The translations under genes were made by a program, and so were the position numbers. A DNA stretch of 64,000 nucleotides from Adiantum capillus-veneris (lineage: Eukaryota; Streptophyta; Polypodiopsida; Polypodiales; Pteridaceae): positions 12,957,501 to 13,021,500 of the forward strand of contig CM043967.1 in assembly GCA_014529385.2 (NCBI GenBank). Direction: 5' to 3'. Below, one piece after another: positions 21,017 through 33,600 of the stretch. The notes under the pieces were generated by a model. That model had not been told where the DNA came from and searched no databases. It worked only from the letters and a program-made list of their open reading frames with translations. Within the stretch, counting starts at the first letter, position 1. Each line of letters begins with the position of its first letter.

Positions 21017-23155
21017 GAAAATAGGGTTCTTGTTGAGCATTGTCTTCTTGCCTAGGACTTAGTGCTTTTGCTAGCAGAGTATTCTCCTTGTTATGCAAGA
21101 TTTTCACCTAAGAGAGGTGTCTATCTCTATTTTGTGACTAAACTACTCTTGGTGGCGAGCACGATGTACCCTAGGGTAGGGGGTATAGGCACCATGGAAA
21201 GGAGGTGTGGTAAGGGAGAGGAGGCCAAAGTTTCAAGCAAGGGTGCACTAGGTTGGACAAATGTTGAGCTAGTGCTTTCATGAAATGGTTCAGTGATATT
21301 GCACGGGAAAGAAAGAGGGGGACATGGGGGTGGATCAGGGAGCACGGAGCTACTCCATTAGCAAGTTGGTGATAAGTTGAGAATACAATGGTAGGAGGTG
21401 GCAAGAGGATGAGATGTAAATTGATCTCCCTAAGCCTCAACCTCAGGCTAAGTCCAGGTTCATAAGGGCCGAAAGAAGAGCATAAGTAATAACTCACTAT
21501 ATATGGAACTTTTCTAAATAAAATGTACCCTCCTACCCTTGTACAACCCCCCTTTTGTACACTCATATGGCACCGTACGGTAAGTGAATCCCTTAGGAGG
21601 GTGATAGCCCTTTTATTAATTAGCTTGAAATGATGATATCGCCCTTTTATTAATTAGCTTGTAATGATGATGTGATTAGCACAAGGTGTTACTTTTAGCT
21701 TTGGGTGATGATGATTAACAAGTTTTTATTTCAATAGGAAGACAGGCCTTGTGATTTTATCACTTGTTTTTTTTTTAAAGTTTAGAGATGTAGAGCTTTT
21801 AAAGTGGGATCTAGACTCAAATCAAAGCCTAAAAATGACACCTATTTTTTTTGTCAAGGACTATTTTACCTATCAATACAAGTGCTTAAAAAAAACCTCA
21901 CGTCATTTGACTGCTAGAATCTTAAAATTACCTATCATTTTTTGTGTTTATACCCTTGAGTTAACGTTATATATAGAAAATTATATAAGTTGATCTCATT
22001 ACACAAAGCATATGAAAGAGAGCTTGAAAATTTGCATGTCGAAAAAAAATCTCTATTATGCCTGGCAGCTTGGTGATTAGGTTTCCCCAATCTCAGAAAA
22101 GTGCATAAGTGAAAGGTGAGTTTAGGAAATGAAAAGACAGATGAAAGTGGAAAGCAAGCAGATATATGAAGGTGGAAAGTCGAAAGACATATGAAGATGG
22201 AAAGTCAAAAGACCTTTTGTGTCCATATAAAGAGGTGTTTCTCTTTTCTTTTAGCGTTTTCTTCTCTTCAAAGTGTCCTCTCTCTCTCTCTCTCTCACTC
22301 TCAATGTTGTATCCTTCTTTTATAGCTAACATTGTTGCAAATCTTTGTGCTTCAACATTGCCCTTTTAATTTTTTTATCACTTGTTTTCATTTAAGAGTT
22401 GTGGTGAACATATTGTTATGATTACCACCCATGAATGGCACTAACAGATAATTATGATTAACAATGCTCTTAAGCAGGGTGGTCTACTTAGCAAGCTTGG
22501 TCAAAAATATTGATCGTCACGAACTGTTGCTACGTGCCAGAAGAGTACCCGACCTTAATTGCAGGGCTTCAAGAACGTCTTCCCGAAGCAGGTCAAATCT
22601 GCACCTGGTTGTTGAAATTTCTAGTTGCTTCTTTTTTCTCCTTCAGAGGGATTGCTACCTTGCACTCACGCAGCGAGGGCCCAACACTCTTCAGCCAATC
22701 ATCGTAGCATGCTGCCGTTCAGCTGGTGGCCAAAATACATACATTATGCTAAAATAGCTGCAGGCTGTATATACAATGACCCGTGTGCAAAACAGGTGAC
22801 TGAAAAATGGGACAAATACCTACATTATACTAAAGTAGCTAAACTCAATATGCAAGCTGTACAAGTAAGCAATGCACCTAATTGTTGCAATCTGATATTC
22901 TTCTCGTCACTAGGGTTTGATCTGCCTCATGCCAAATTTTGTAAGTTGTTGACGGTTAAAGTACCCTTTTAGATACCAATGTCTTATATATTGGATTCTG
23001 CATGTAAACAGGGTTAATGTTCTTGTTAGTGCATGAGAATTCCATGCTTCTCTTTGATAAATTGTCGTCTCGTACAAGGGTTTTGTAAGCAATACGTTTG
23101 TAATAGTAAATGGGTTTTCGCCTGGCACTTTAACTATGTGGTAACCAACTTTTAG
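19919..23155. other. Intergenic region upstream of TAM41, no gene assigned
   Basis: Contains a ~50-bp tandem duplication ('ttttcattttgtgcttaaac') at 20775-20873, (CT)n at 20986-21015, a ~40-bp duplication ('cccttttattaattagctt') at 21605-21680 and (CT)n near 22269-22298. Open frames here lack recognisable domains. The last 600 bp could hold a promoter, 5' UTR or upstream exon of TAM41, but I cannot show one. Confidence 0.5.
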
Positions 23156-24201
23156 ATGGCGGACATAAATGCTGCCTTGGTTGCACCGCTGCAAGATTTG
23201 CCCCCAGTCGAGTTTGCCTTTGCATATGGATCTGGAGTTTTTCAGCAGCCTGGAAGCTTGAATTTATCAAAGAATGAGGTGGGCTAGTGCATAATTGCTC
23301 GACATGCTATTAGCTTTGGTGAAGGGCAAGCAAATGAGTTTTGTATCTGTTTAATGCATTGTGTCAGCATGCTGCTTGCTTGCTATATGATTGTGATTTG
23401 GAAGACCCACCTATTTTATGATATAACAACATCAAAACTTCCCTTCAAATGTATCATAATGATGCATAACGTTTTTATGCTGCTTGCAAAACCGGTAGGT
23501 GAATACAAGTTGTCTTTAGAAAATAAAGCCTCAGAATGGGACAATCGATGTTGGTTCGACAGGCTCCCATGGTGGATTACATTTTAGGGGTCAAAGAGCC
23601 AGAGTTATGGCACTCAGAGGTGAACTCCTGTTTCTCATTTTTCTATTTTGAAAAGCCTTTGTGATATCAGACTATGTTTGCTAATTAGATCCCCCAATGC
23701 AGAACTTCAAGAGAAATCTTCATCATTACAGCTCCTGCCTTGCATGGTTTGGTGGAAAAGGGGTAAGGTCACTCACACGAACGCTGTATGTAAATGTCTG
23801 CTTTGTTTGATCAAGCCTTTTTTCAGTTCAAGAGCGACTTTGCAGTCTTCTTGGGACTGCTTCTCATAAGCTTCCCCATTTCTCTGTATTCTGGTTCTAT
23901 GCAGGTGTCTTCTGTTGCTGAAAAAGTTGGTGCTGGTGTGCATTTTAACGCTTTTGTCCCATGGAGGGATAAGGTACTGGCTTATGTTGATGCTTAAATC
24001 GTGGTTTCTCTGCTATTTATCTGCTTAATTCTACAGGCCAAATGTTTCTGTTTTTGCAAATTTTCAAGATTTATTCCGGTTGCACTGTAATTTTTCATGG
24101 TGATTCAGTTGATCAAGTATGGGGTTATTGGCATGGATCATCTTGCTGAAGACATTCTATCATGGAAATCGTTATACATCAGTGGACGACTTCAAAAACC
24201 G
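23156..24201 (+). CDS. TAM41: TAM41, mitochondrial phosphatidate cytidylyltransferase, N-terminal exons only
   Basis: Five exons, all phase 0 with GT donors: 23156-23278, 23563-23619, 23703-23762, 23905-23973 and 24109-24201 (134 codons). Exons 2-5 have AG acceptors. They read 'LPPVEFAFAYGSGVFQQPGS', 'APMVDYILGVKEPELWHSE', 'NFKRNLHHYSSCLAWFGG', 'VAEKVGAGVHFNAFVPW' and 'LIKYGVIGMDHLAEDILSW' plus 'LYISGRLQKP'. These match the TAM41/Mmp37 family in order, including the conserved AYGSG and WHSEN-type motifs. The enzyme makes CDP-diacylglycerol at the matrix side of the inner mitochondrial membrane for cardiolipin synthesis. ATG 23156 follows 'cttttag', so an upstream exon is possible. The second half of the protein is not seen. 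A good donor (gtatgt) ends exon 5, so the gene either continues beyond this window across the repeats or is truncated. Confidence 0.85.
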
Positions 24202-24479
24202 GTATGTAATTCTTTATCTCTGCTCGCCTTTGCATTGCAATGCCCGCTTTCCAACATGGGCTTTAAGATGAAAAGTTTCCCATAACTGTTTCTTGGTCTT
24301 ACCTTTGCAAAGTCAAGAACAATGCGAGTGCTTCTTGAGGAATCTAAGTAGATTGAAAATAGTTCACAATGTTAATATTGAATAGGGGCTGTAAAATAGA
24401 GGTAGACAAGTAGCGTTTCTTCGTGTGTCATCCTTGCAACCTATTTTTGATATTAGATTAGTCACTAGACTGCAGTAGC
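24202..24479 (+). other. TAM41 intron 5, unique part
   Basis: Begins gtatgt after exon 5. No further exon recognised before gypsy-related sequence starts near 24480. Confidence 0.6.
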
Positions 24480-24699
24480 AAGATTTACCCTCCCCCCAGG
24501 AAATCTCACCCAATTAGGAATATTCAATGGTTGACTGATCACAATGCAACACAAATGCTCACATATGCATGTTACAAGACACAACGAACAGCTCCGCAGC
24601 TCCGCTGAGTACTCCTCCTATACAAACGGTCTTAGGCATGAAGCTACTCAATGACTACCTGCAAATAACCTAAAAAGGTCCGGGCCATGAGCTTAGAGG

Positions 24700-24880
24700 A
24701 CGGATACAACCAAACGCTCCCTAGACCGAAGTCTGCATCACTTGGAGGTTTCAAGCATACAACTAAATGCCCCCCAGACACCCGGTGTACATTGTTCAGG
24801 AGTTTTCCAGCATACAACCAAACGCTCCCCTCCCCAAATACTCGGTCTGCGTCGTTCCGAGGTTCAAACATTATCAAACA
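24700..24880. repeat. Short imperfect repeats in the Gy-C1 3' untranslated part
   Basis: The phrase 'acaaccaaacgctccc' with neighbouring 'ggtctgc.tc' occurs at about 24705 and 24815, with a decayed form near 24758. The same phrase occurs at 40068 in Gy-F. Confidence 0.6.
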
Positions 24881-24972
24881 GTAATTCTTCAGTACTCCAC
24901 CCAGTAGTAAATCACAAATCATCGAAACCAGTAATAAAACCAGTGTCAAACAATTGCCAAATCGGCACCAAG

Positions 24973-26581
24973 TGTTACCAGGAGGTGTATTTTTCCTGGT
25001 GCCTTCTCTAAATATGTACTTCATATATTTATTTATTTTATTTTTACTTGTTTATCCCGGAACCTTTGAAAAGGTGCAAGTGGACATTGCATGGCCAGTG
25101 TGAAACGGTTGCGGTCGAACGGGTTTCTCACATCGGGAATTTAGGTCGGTCAGGGACAGGTCGGCATAGTTACAGGGAATGGCCATTTTCAAGTCTCTGT
25201 TTTCCCGTTCCCATTCCAACGTCCTGTTCCGAATCCCCGTTCTGTTATCAAATGTGAGTATTCGTAACAAGGAATGGCGTTTCATGCTCGTTGCCGTTCC
25301 CATTCCCCGTTCCGAAATCTCGTTCCGGGAAACTATGCAGGTCGGTTCGGTTTGCATTGAATTCTGATGAGTATGGAAGCCTGTGCATGCCAAATGGAAT
25401 CTTGGCCACTCGGAAAGTCACTTACAATTTTACAAGTTGGTGGGAACTAGGGAATTAACTCAAAGGGGCAAACTGGACACTTGGCATAAGGAGAGCAACC
25501 TACAGGACACATCAGCAAGAGGGGTGGGCCATTTTGAGAGGCTGATTTTTGCTCATTCAGTGACCTACAGTGTGTGTGTGAGTAGTGAGTGCAGGTTCAC
25601 AGCTTTAATGGAAAGCTTGCCTTCTCCTTTGTCTCATGTGCCGTGATGATTTGCTCTCGTGTATCTCTCTCTCCCCTTTGCAAATATGGTAATGCCCCAC
25701 TAGTTGGGCTACTCAGATGATCATCTACAGTTCTGAGGGTTTATGCGCGTTTGCCAAGGCAAGAGCCTTTTGAACAGGAACCGGATTAGCTAACTGCTAA
25801 TCCTCCATAGGTACGCATAGTTCCTTCGCGAAAGATTGCATGTTTGGAGAGTTTTCTCGCTTGAAAACTTGTCCAATTCACAGGGGAACTGTCCCATTGC
25901 ATGCTGGAGCCACTGGGACACGCGTAGGCGTGTTCACTCTGCTAAAAACGATCCGAAACAGAGAATTACAGCCTGCTGTGTTTTTTTGCAGGGTTAGGGT
26001 TTCGCACCTAAACTGCAAGGGAACACCAAGGGAGCTCCGTGAGAGCCTTGGGATGTGTGTACAGCGTTTTGGACAGACAGCAGAAAAACAGAGAATTATA
26101 GCACGCTGAAATTCAGTTACAGCTCACCAGAAAGCTTCTAAATTGCAAGGGAATCCATTCTAGACAGTCCTTTTGACCTACAGGGGTTCTGACGTCATTA
26201 TGCTGCCAAAATCAGGTTGGAAACCCGCGTTTTCAGCCCTCGCCAGGTTTGGACAGCTTTGTGAGAGTTTGGTCTAAGTGTGCGGATTGTCAATTGTTAA
26301 TTGAATTAAGAAATACCGAAAGGGACGCCAGTTTTGGGGTCTACAGGGTGTCGATTTCGTGTGCTCAGTGACATTCTAGTTGCTGGACGCAACTATGTTC
26401 TCTTATCTGTGTAAAGTTAACGGGTAATTGAAATAGTACCGTCCTCTAGTGGTGGTCTCGTGTGTGCAGTGACATTCTGGTCGCTGGACACAATTGTGTT
26501 CTCTTTTCTTCACAGTGCTCTGTGTAAAGCTAACAAGTAATTGAAATAGTACCGCCCTCTACGTTGTACAGGCCTGTTATA
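24973..26581 (+). repeat. Solo LTR, Gy-B type, in Gy-C1
   Basis: Starts TGTTACCAGGAGG and is flanked by CCAAG on both sides (24968-24972 and 26582-26586). Large parts match the Gy-A/Gy-B LTRs, for example 'ccaaggcaagagcctttt' near 25753 and the shared core GAAATACCGAAAGGGACGCC at 26310-26329. No internal region accompanies it, so it is what recombination between two LTRs leaves. It carries a ~100-bp tandem duplication (26360-26450 and 26461-26563) and a MITE. The right end is TA instead of CA. Confidence 0.8.
25165..25337. mobile_element. hAT-like MITE, 173 bp
   Basis: Starts CATAGTTACAGGGAA and ends TTCCGGGAAACTATG (partly complementary termini). It is flanked by a perfect 8-bp duplication CAGGTCGG (25157-25164 and 25338-25345). 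Eight-base duplications are typical of hAT transposons. Its interior is rich in 'cccgttcccattcc' phrases, which also occur in a second copy at 39319. It has no coding capacity. Confidence 0.85.
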
Positions 26582-26650
26582 CCAAGACAGGTTTAAAAAA
26601 TATAGAATCCATTTCAAACAAATTTCAAACAACACTTTCCCAAACAAAGT

Positions 26651-28230
26651 TTAAAAGTATCTAAATACAAAACAATTAGAAAATTCATTCAGATTTTTGT
26701 TCAGACAGTCGAACTTAGAGGACGCCTTGTGCAGCAATGTAATAGTACAGTTCCGGATCTCGAGTGTCGGGTCATTCTTGTCGTGCCAAGGCATGCCCAA
26801 GAGAGCGTCGCAATTGCCGAACTTCATGATGTGGAAATCGGCTTTTCCTTGGTATCCTTGTATAGTTATGGGAAGAGCACCAATGAGCGGTACCACTTTC
26901 TGAGTTTGCCCCGTGGCTAGCTTGGTTTTAAGTTCTCCACCCTGTGCATCATAGTCGAAATCCATCTGCTTGAGGAATTTGGGATGGATGAAATTCTTCG
27001 TAGCTCGTGGGTCAGAGAAGATTAGGGCTTTCAAGCTGTTGATTTTACCATAAGCTCTGTATAATTCATTCAAACTTTCAAGTTTAATGCCATAAATATC
27101 AATTACAAGTCCAATGATAGGTCTAGCTCTCTTAGTCGGAGGTGGCACTGCGGGTCTATCTGTTGTCTGAGTTGGAGGTTACTTTGAGGACGTCGAGGCT
27201 CTATGAGGACATGAATTGAAAGTATGCCCTGTTTGAAATCATTCAAAGCATAGGCCTTCTTGTAACATGGTTTCTCGTTTACGCTGTGTCAAAGGAGGCC
27301 TTTGAGGTTGACTTTCACGAGATTCTTGGGGATTTGTTTGTTGTTGCCGAGAGTTCCGATTGTTTGCCGGGGATGCTTCTGTAGTAAACTCTAGCTTCCC
27401 TTTCATAAGTTTGTAGCTTACCGCGGCATGGTCCATAATCTCTTGCATTGTCAATACTTGTTTAGACAGACATTATTCTTGTAAAGGTGATGGCAATCCA
27501 ATGGTGTATCGCTCGCATTATTCTTGTAAAGGTGATGGCAGATATGTCGCTCGCATTGGTCCTCCAAGGGAATCATCGTGAAGAAAGACATCGGAAGGTA
27601 GACGTCGAGAAACCTTTGGTTCTAGTCTTCCATGTTCTTTATGGCAAGCATTCAAAAAATTTCAAATAGGGAGGTTATATAACTTCGTGCAAAAATTGTC
27701 TTGAAAGCTTGCCAAGTCCTTGGAGCATGTGGTTGGGTCACAATTTGAACTCCACCACTGCATAGCATTATCCTTGAGAAATCCCGCAACTTGAGAAATT
27801 TTTGATTCTTTTGTATATTTCGCCAAAGCATAGATATTGTTGAATTGTTAGAGGAATTGCAAGGCTTTTTTCCGATCTTTCACTCTAGAAAAGGTGAAAA
27901 ATTTGAATGTCGTGCCGCCATCCTTGAAATCCTTTGGCTGGCTAGACACAAACCCCTGATATGGATAGTAAGGATATCCATATGGGCTCCAACCATTGTA
28001 CCCAAGAGGCGGTGGTGGTGGGGAAGGTGGTGGCAATGACGGTGGTAGAGGCGGTTGCTCTGGACAAGGTAGATGGCTGCACCATGTTCCTAAAAACTCG
28101 CCCAATTGAAACGGACGGCTCGTCCTCCAGCACCAGAAAGTGCAAGAGCCTCTAACCAGCAGCCTCCCTGGGTACCACCTGGGGCATCAAAGGGGGTAAC
28201 ATGTAATTTTTGGTAGGGCTGGTATGCTTT
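26651..28230 (-). pseudogene. Gy-C1 gag and protease
   Basis: The gag part (27848-28105) has a Pro-rich then Tyr/Gly-rich N terminus ('GYNGWSPYGYPYYPY') and the start of the capsid domain ('GGTTFKFFTFSRVKDRKKAL'). It continues through stops and frameshifts ('FLKDNAMQWWSS' near 27760). Another piece (27239-27454) has 'MQEIMDHAAVSYKLMKGKLE'. The protease part (26651-27148) reads 'LKALIFSDPRATKNFIHPKF' and 'GNCDALLGMPWHDKNDPT'. The catalytic triplet is Asp-Pro-Arg instead of Asp-Ser/Thr-Gly. No zinc knuckle was seen. The protein ends after the protease without a reverse transcriptase. Confidence 0.75.
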
Positions 28231-28248
28231 TAGAAAAGCACACGATTG

Positions 28249-28263
28249 GAGCTTTGATACCAC
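28249..28263 (-). promoter_or_regulatory. Gy-C1 primer binding site
   Basis: Minus-strand GTGGTATCAAAGC next to the LTR; initiator tRNA-Met type with one change. Confidence 0.75.
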
Positions 28264-28693
28264 TGTAACGGAAAGGCACCACGTGCCAGCGAAAAAGAAC
28301 AGAGGAAACAAACTTTTAAGCACTTCAATAACAACTGAACTGAAAGAGTTGCACGACACATGAGACGTGGAGTGGCGGAGTTTCACCCCAAGCGAGCACT
28401 GGCCTCAAACCTTGGTCTCCTTTCGGTATTTCCCTATATTGCTTCAACACTTGAGAGTTCAAGCAACACCTCTCTGCACCTTCCACGTGGTAAGATGCCA
28501 GAGTGAGTCCTATGGTCATATTTAAAGGCTCTTGGCCCGAGAAGCAGTTTATAAAAGCATCAAACTTAAAGCCTTTAATCCAAAAGCTGCCAGTGCAAAT
28601 TCCGTACGACTGCCACGTCAGAAGGTCAATACAAAAACCTGATCGTTGTATGGTGCCACGTCAGCATGTTAGGGTGATTTGCGGATCAGCTGT
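28264..28693 (-). repeat. Gy-C1 5' LTR, first part
   Basis: TGTAACGGAAAGGCACCACG and what follows match the Gy-F LTRs (38778 and 46891), including the TATA-like run in 'catatttaaaggc' and the core motif at 28415-28432. It is interrupted by Gy-D and continues at 35307-35520, where 'ttgggccccatcggatgggg' matches the Gy-F LTR again. The outer end of the LTR is not recognisable beyond about 35520. Confidence 0.75.
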
Positions 28694-29192
28694 TGTCACA
28701 AATTGGTGCCGTGTCATTGGCCCTCGGCAAGGGTGGCAACAGATACACACACACACCCCTGGCTAGCTCCCAGAAAACCTGCAGACATGCTGACGTGGCA
28801 GTGTACGGACCTCCGTGATTTGCGACGAGAATTGCGGAAAAGCAGGCTGACGGTAGAGCATTACGCAAGCTGAAAATAGAAGCTTTTGGGGGATTGCTTT
28901 TGTTTAAAGCTTAATCTTCAAAAGATGGCAGCTTTTGGGGCTCTGCTTTTGGCATCCCTTGTAAACAAATAAATAAGTGGTTTGGGCTCCCACTCTGCAG
29001 AGCATCTGGACGCAGAGTCTGAGAGTGAGAACCCTCCCACTCCCTTGTACTTTGAGCACAGATTAATATGAAAAGAAATACCGAAAGGGGTGCCATTCTT
29101 TGGGGCCAAGATCTCTAGGCATGGAACTCTGCCGGGCCATGTCGAATCAATTGTGAACTGTGAACTGTTTTGAAGCGAATCTCTGTTGTGGC
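28694..29192 (+). repeat. Gy-D 5' LTR, 3' end deleted
   Basis: Matches 34716-35250 with small indels. The core GAAATACCGAAAGGGGTGCC is at 29075-29094. After about 29192 the sequence jumps into the leader, skipping the last ~50 bp of the LTR and the primer site. Confidence 0.85.
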
Positions 29193-29243
29193 GCGGCCGA
29201 TTTCTCTTCTACCGGGAAATCCCATCCTTTTCTCGCGACACTT

Positions 29244-30633
29244 ATGGATTCAAATAGAGATTCATCGACTTCCTCTGCATGTGGGGATGCGGGAAGAGAT
29301 CACGAAGAAGATTCTCACGAGGAGTACGGCCCGCCTCGGCCTACTCAGGCGGAGATTGAAGAGATGGAGCGTCGACAATTGGTTGATGATGCGACAGAGA
29401 TGATGTTCAATCTTGCGAAGGACTCGAATTTGTTAAATTTTTGACTCAGACATCCTTGGACGAAGTGCACTCTCAGTGGCGTAAGGCCACAGAACCACCT
29501 CTCAAACCGGCACTCAAGAAACCTCCTACTCCGAGGATGTTTACAAACCAAGAACTAGAAGAGGTGGTTGAGACATGGATTACCCAGCTTTTTGACGCAA
29601 CCCAACAAAGCCAAAAAGCACGACAAAAAGCAGAAGAAAGGAACTGACTTCCTGGGTTATTTGGGTCGTCAATCTACTTTTGCCTCGACACGAAAGCAGA
29701 GGAAGCATGTGCGATTTGAAGGAGTATCCAGTTCTTCTTCTTCTTCTTCTTCTGACAGTTCTTCTAGCTCTTCTGACTCGAGCGAAGCAGACAGGAAAGG
29801 GAAAAAGCGAAGCAAAAAGCAAAGCTTCGGAAAGGGCAAGAAAAAGGCAAAGAAGCCTAAGTTTCGCCCAGTTTCTAACAGTTCTACATAGGACTCGTCT
29901 TCAGATAGTTCGGACTCCGATGATCACATATTTTATGCAAAGAAGAAGAATTTCTATAAAGCCAACCAGTATGACTTTCTGGAGGATAAAAGCAAGAAAG
30001 TTCAAGAATTTAAAGAAGGTGGACGGTCAGTAAAATTTGACACTTTTTCTGGATTCCGAGATGCTTCGAGGGCTTTGGCCTTCATACAACAGTTTGATAT
30101 AGCTTTCTTTGGAGGACATTACTCAGAGCACTCCAAGATTCGGAGGGCTACCTCTTACTTCAAGAAAAATGCTCGAACATGGTGGTCCACTCTTCTATTG
30201 AACAAAAAAGCGCCAGTTAAATGGCTGAAATTTAAAAGGCTTTTTATTTCTTCTTGGTTGACTCGGGAGTACGAACACGACATATGAAGTGCTTGGAACC
30301 ATCTCCGGATGACCAAGAAAGATACTTTGGACGCATATTGCGAGAGATTTTGGAGCTCTTTTCTACCCGCTTCTTCATTTAAGAAGATCTCGTTTAAAGA
30401 ACGGATTGAGCCTACGGAGATCCGAGATCACTGCTTAGAGCAAAAGTCAGATTCTATTCAAGAACTGATAAGTCATGCAAAACGGGGCTTTGCCATACAC
30501 CCTTGCAGTTTGGCTTACCCCACATATGAAATCATGACGCAGAAAACAGAGCAGACTTCTAAAAATGAAAGTAGAAAGAAGAAGAGCCCCCAAGATCAGA
30601 AAGATAAGGGTGCACGACCCCGGCTCACTCTTT
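29244..30633 (+). pseudogene. gag: Gy-D gag
   Basis: ATG 29244 (MDSNRDSSTSSACGD) opens an acidic N terminus. From about 29435 to 29640 the protein continues in another frame ('FTNQELEEVVETWITQLF') and then returns, which indicates two compensating indels. A Ser/Asp tract (about 29730-29790) followed by a Lys-rich block resembles an RS-like or nuclear-localisation region. The capsid domain follows ('GGRSVKFDTFSGFRDASR', 'FKKNARTWWSTLL', 'LDAYCERFWSSFLPASSF'). TAG at 29889, TGA at 30285 (a Trp-like position) and TAG at 30633 interrupt it. Confidence 0.8.
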
Positions 30634-30635
30634 AG

Positions 30636-33600
30636 AAGAGAGCCAACTACATCAAAGAGGGGAAGTGTTTTACATGCGGGGAACCTGGGCATATCTCCGC
30701 GAAGTGCCCTAAAAAGGCACAGAAAGAACAAGACGAAGGAAGGCCAGAAATTTCGACAGCAGCTGAGGAACGTGGACGAAAAGGCAAGATGAAAGCAGGA
30801 CTGGTTCTTGATTGCATGGGTACTGACCCAAGCACGATTGATGAGAGTACAAAACTTTGCCGAGCTTGGGGCAAAGTGAAAGATCAAGAAGCCCTGATTT
30901 TCTTTGATGGAGGAGCCAAGGCCAACTTCATTTCACCTGAATTGGCGGCGCGGCTGGAGATTACACCCGATCGGATGGGACCACAAGTAGAGGCAGTTCT
31001 AGCGGCACCCGAGAGGGATGTATCCATTACACTTGTCATTGGCAAACTTCGGTTGCATTGTCAGGGGTATTTGGGGTACGAGGACTTCTACATAATGCCC
31101 TTGGAAGGTTGTGATGTCCTGCCAGGAATTCCCTGGTACCATAAGAATAACGCCGTGGTCGACTATCGGGCGAGAAAAGCGACTTTGACTGCAAAACTTG
31201 ATGTGAAACTTAAGGGCGAATTTGTCCCTATTGTATCGGCTTTGGCCGTTTTAAAATTAATGAAATCCAGTCTGTTTGTTTACTCAATCTTTTTGAAAGA
31301 GTTTAATGATGATCATAGGACAAATATGTCTGATCTAGAAAAAGAATGCCAAGATTTTCTCCACACTCATGCCAATTGCTTTTGTGAGGGCCTGCCAGGC
31401 GAGTTGTCACCAGCTCATCCCGAGGATCATACCATTGATATGATACTTGGAAGCACACCATCGAATCGTCCACCTTACCGTGTGAGCCGAGCCCAGAATG
31501 AAGAGATTATGAACCAAGTGAAAGACCTCTTGGAAAAGGGTCTTATCCAACCGAGTACTTCACCTTATTGCTCTCCGGTGTTGTTGGTTTTGAAGAAAGA
31601 CGGATCTTGGAGAATGTGCATTGACTATAGAGCTCTCAACAAAATCACCATCAAGAATAGATTTCCGATTCCTAGGATCGATGATATTCTAGACCGACTA
31701 CAGGGATCCTCTTGTTTTAGCAGGATTGATTTGAAGAGCTGGCGACGGGAGATGTCTACAAGACAGCTTTTCGGACGACCTTCGGTTTATTCGAGTTTTT
31801 GGTGATGCCTTTTGGGCTTACCAATGCTCTAGCGACCTTTAACCGAATGATGGATAGGATTTTCAGAGAGTACAGATCTTTTGTGGGCACTTTCTTTGAT
31901 GACATTATTGTCTTTTCCAAGGATGAGGCAGAACATAGAGAACATCTGCTACAGGTCTTTCAGGCATTGCGAGATCACAAGTTGGTGATCAATGCAAAGA
32001 AGAGTGAATTTTTCCTACCAGAGATACACTTTTTGGGACACATCGTCTCAGTAGCAGGAGTGCAGATGGACCCGGCCAAGATAGACACTATCCTTGATTG
32101 GCCCGATTTGAAGAATGTTCATGAAGTTAGAAGCTTCTTGGGCTTATGTTCTTACTACCGACGGCTCATTAGAAAGTTTGCAGAGTTTGCTTCCCCTTTG
32201 TATATGTTGACACAGAAAGGAGTCCCTTTCTCGTGGGGATCCATAGAGGTGATTGCCTTTCAAACATTGAAAGAGAAATTGTCTACAGGACCAATTTTGA
32301 TTTTGCCGGATTTGTAGAAGTCATTTAAAGTATATTGTGATGCTTGTGGTCGTAGGCTGGGTGCGGTCTTAATGCAAGAAGGCCATGTCATTGCCTACGA
32401 GAGCCGATTGTTCTCAAGGCCGGAATTGACAGCATAGATATATGAGAAAGAGCTTTTGGCGGTTATCCATGTCCTGACTCAGTGGCGACATTATCTACTC
32501 GGAGCCGATTTTACGGTCTTCACAGATCACCAGAGTTTACGCTACTTCTTGTCACAGAAGCAGCTATCGGAAAAGGAGATGAGGTGGGCAAACATCTTGT
32601 CATAGTTTCACTTCCAGATTGTCTATGTGCAGGGACAAAAGAATTTGGTGGCAGATGCTTTGTCCCGGAAGCCGTTGGTTTTGGCTATTTCCGTGATACA
32701 TCATAGGAGCTTCGAGGATATGGTCGATCAGTATGCCACAGATACAGATTTTGCAGATATTTTTACTCGGATATGGAATGGGAAAGTTGTAGCGGGATAT
32801 TCCATTTGGGATGGCTACTTGATGAAGAAAACGATGATGTGCGTTACACACCCGTTGAGGGAAAAGGTTCTAACTGAATGCCACTATCCACCATTTACTG
32901 GTCACCGCGGCATTGCTACCACCTTGAAAGTGTGGAGAGATACTTCTTTTGGCCGACACTCAAAAAGGACGTGGACGATTTTCTACGTAGTTGCGTGGTA
33001 TGCCAGAAGGTCAAGTTTGACAGGCATAAAGCATAGGGATTGTTACAGCCTTTACCCATATCCACCCGCCCTTGGGAAAGTATTGCAATGGATTTCATTT
33101 TTGATCTCCTGAGAACATAGAGTGGGCACGATGGTATCTGGACTGTTATTGACAGATTTAGCAAGCAAGCTCATTTCATTTTAGTGAAGAAGATAGTCAA
33201 GCTGGATCACTTAGCGAGACTATTCATTGCCCAGATATTCAGATTACATGGCATGCCTGAGACAATTGTCTCTTACAGAGATCCTCGATTCACGAGTTTG
33301 TTTTGGAAGACTATTTGGGAGAACATTGGCACGCAGTTGCAGTTCTCGTCATCTTTCCACCCGCAGACAGATGGGCAATCGGAGATTGCAAATTCAGTCG
33401 TATTGGATTTATTGAAGTCTTACATCTCGGATCAAAAGACTCAATGGGAAAAGTATTTGCCCTAGGTGGAATTTGCCTACAATAACACGATTCACTCTTC
33501 GACGGGGAAGGCGCCATTTGAGATTATTGAAGGTGCTACGAAGGTTCCACACTTCCTAAGCACGAAAGGTAAGATTTTTGAAGCCGACCAGCACACACGG

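Noticed and set aside
22464-22972. Possible upstream exons of TAM41
   Set aside because: Open frames exist, but none joins exon 1 in phase with a family-like N terminus that I can recognise.
28911-29109. Small minus-strand frames recurring at 34993-35184
   Set aside because: They lie within the two Gy-D LTRs and recur only because the LTR is repeated.
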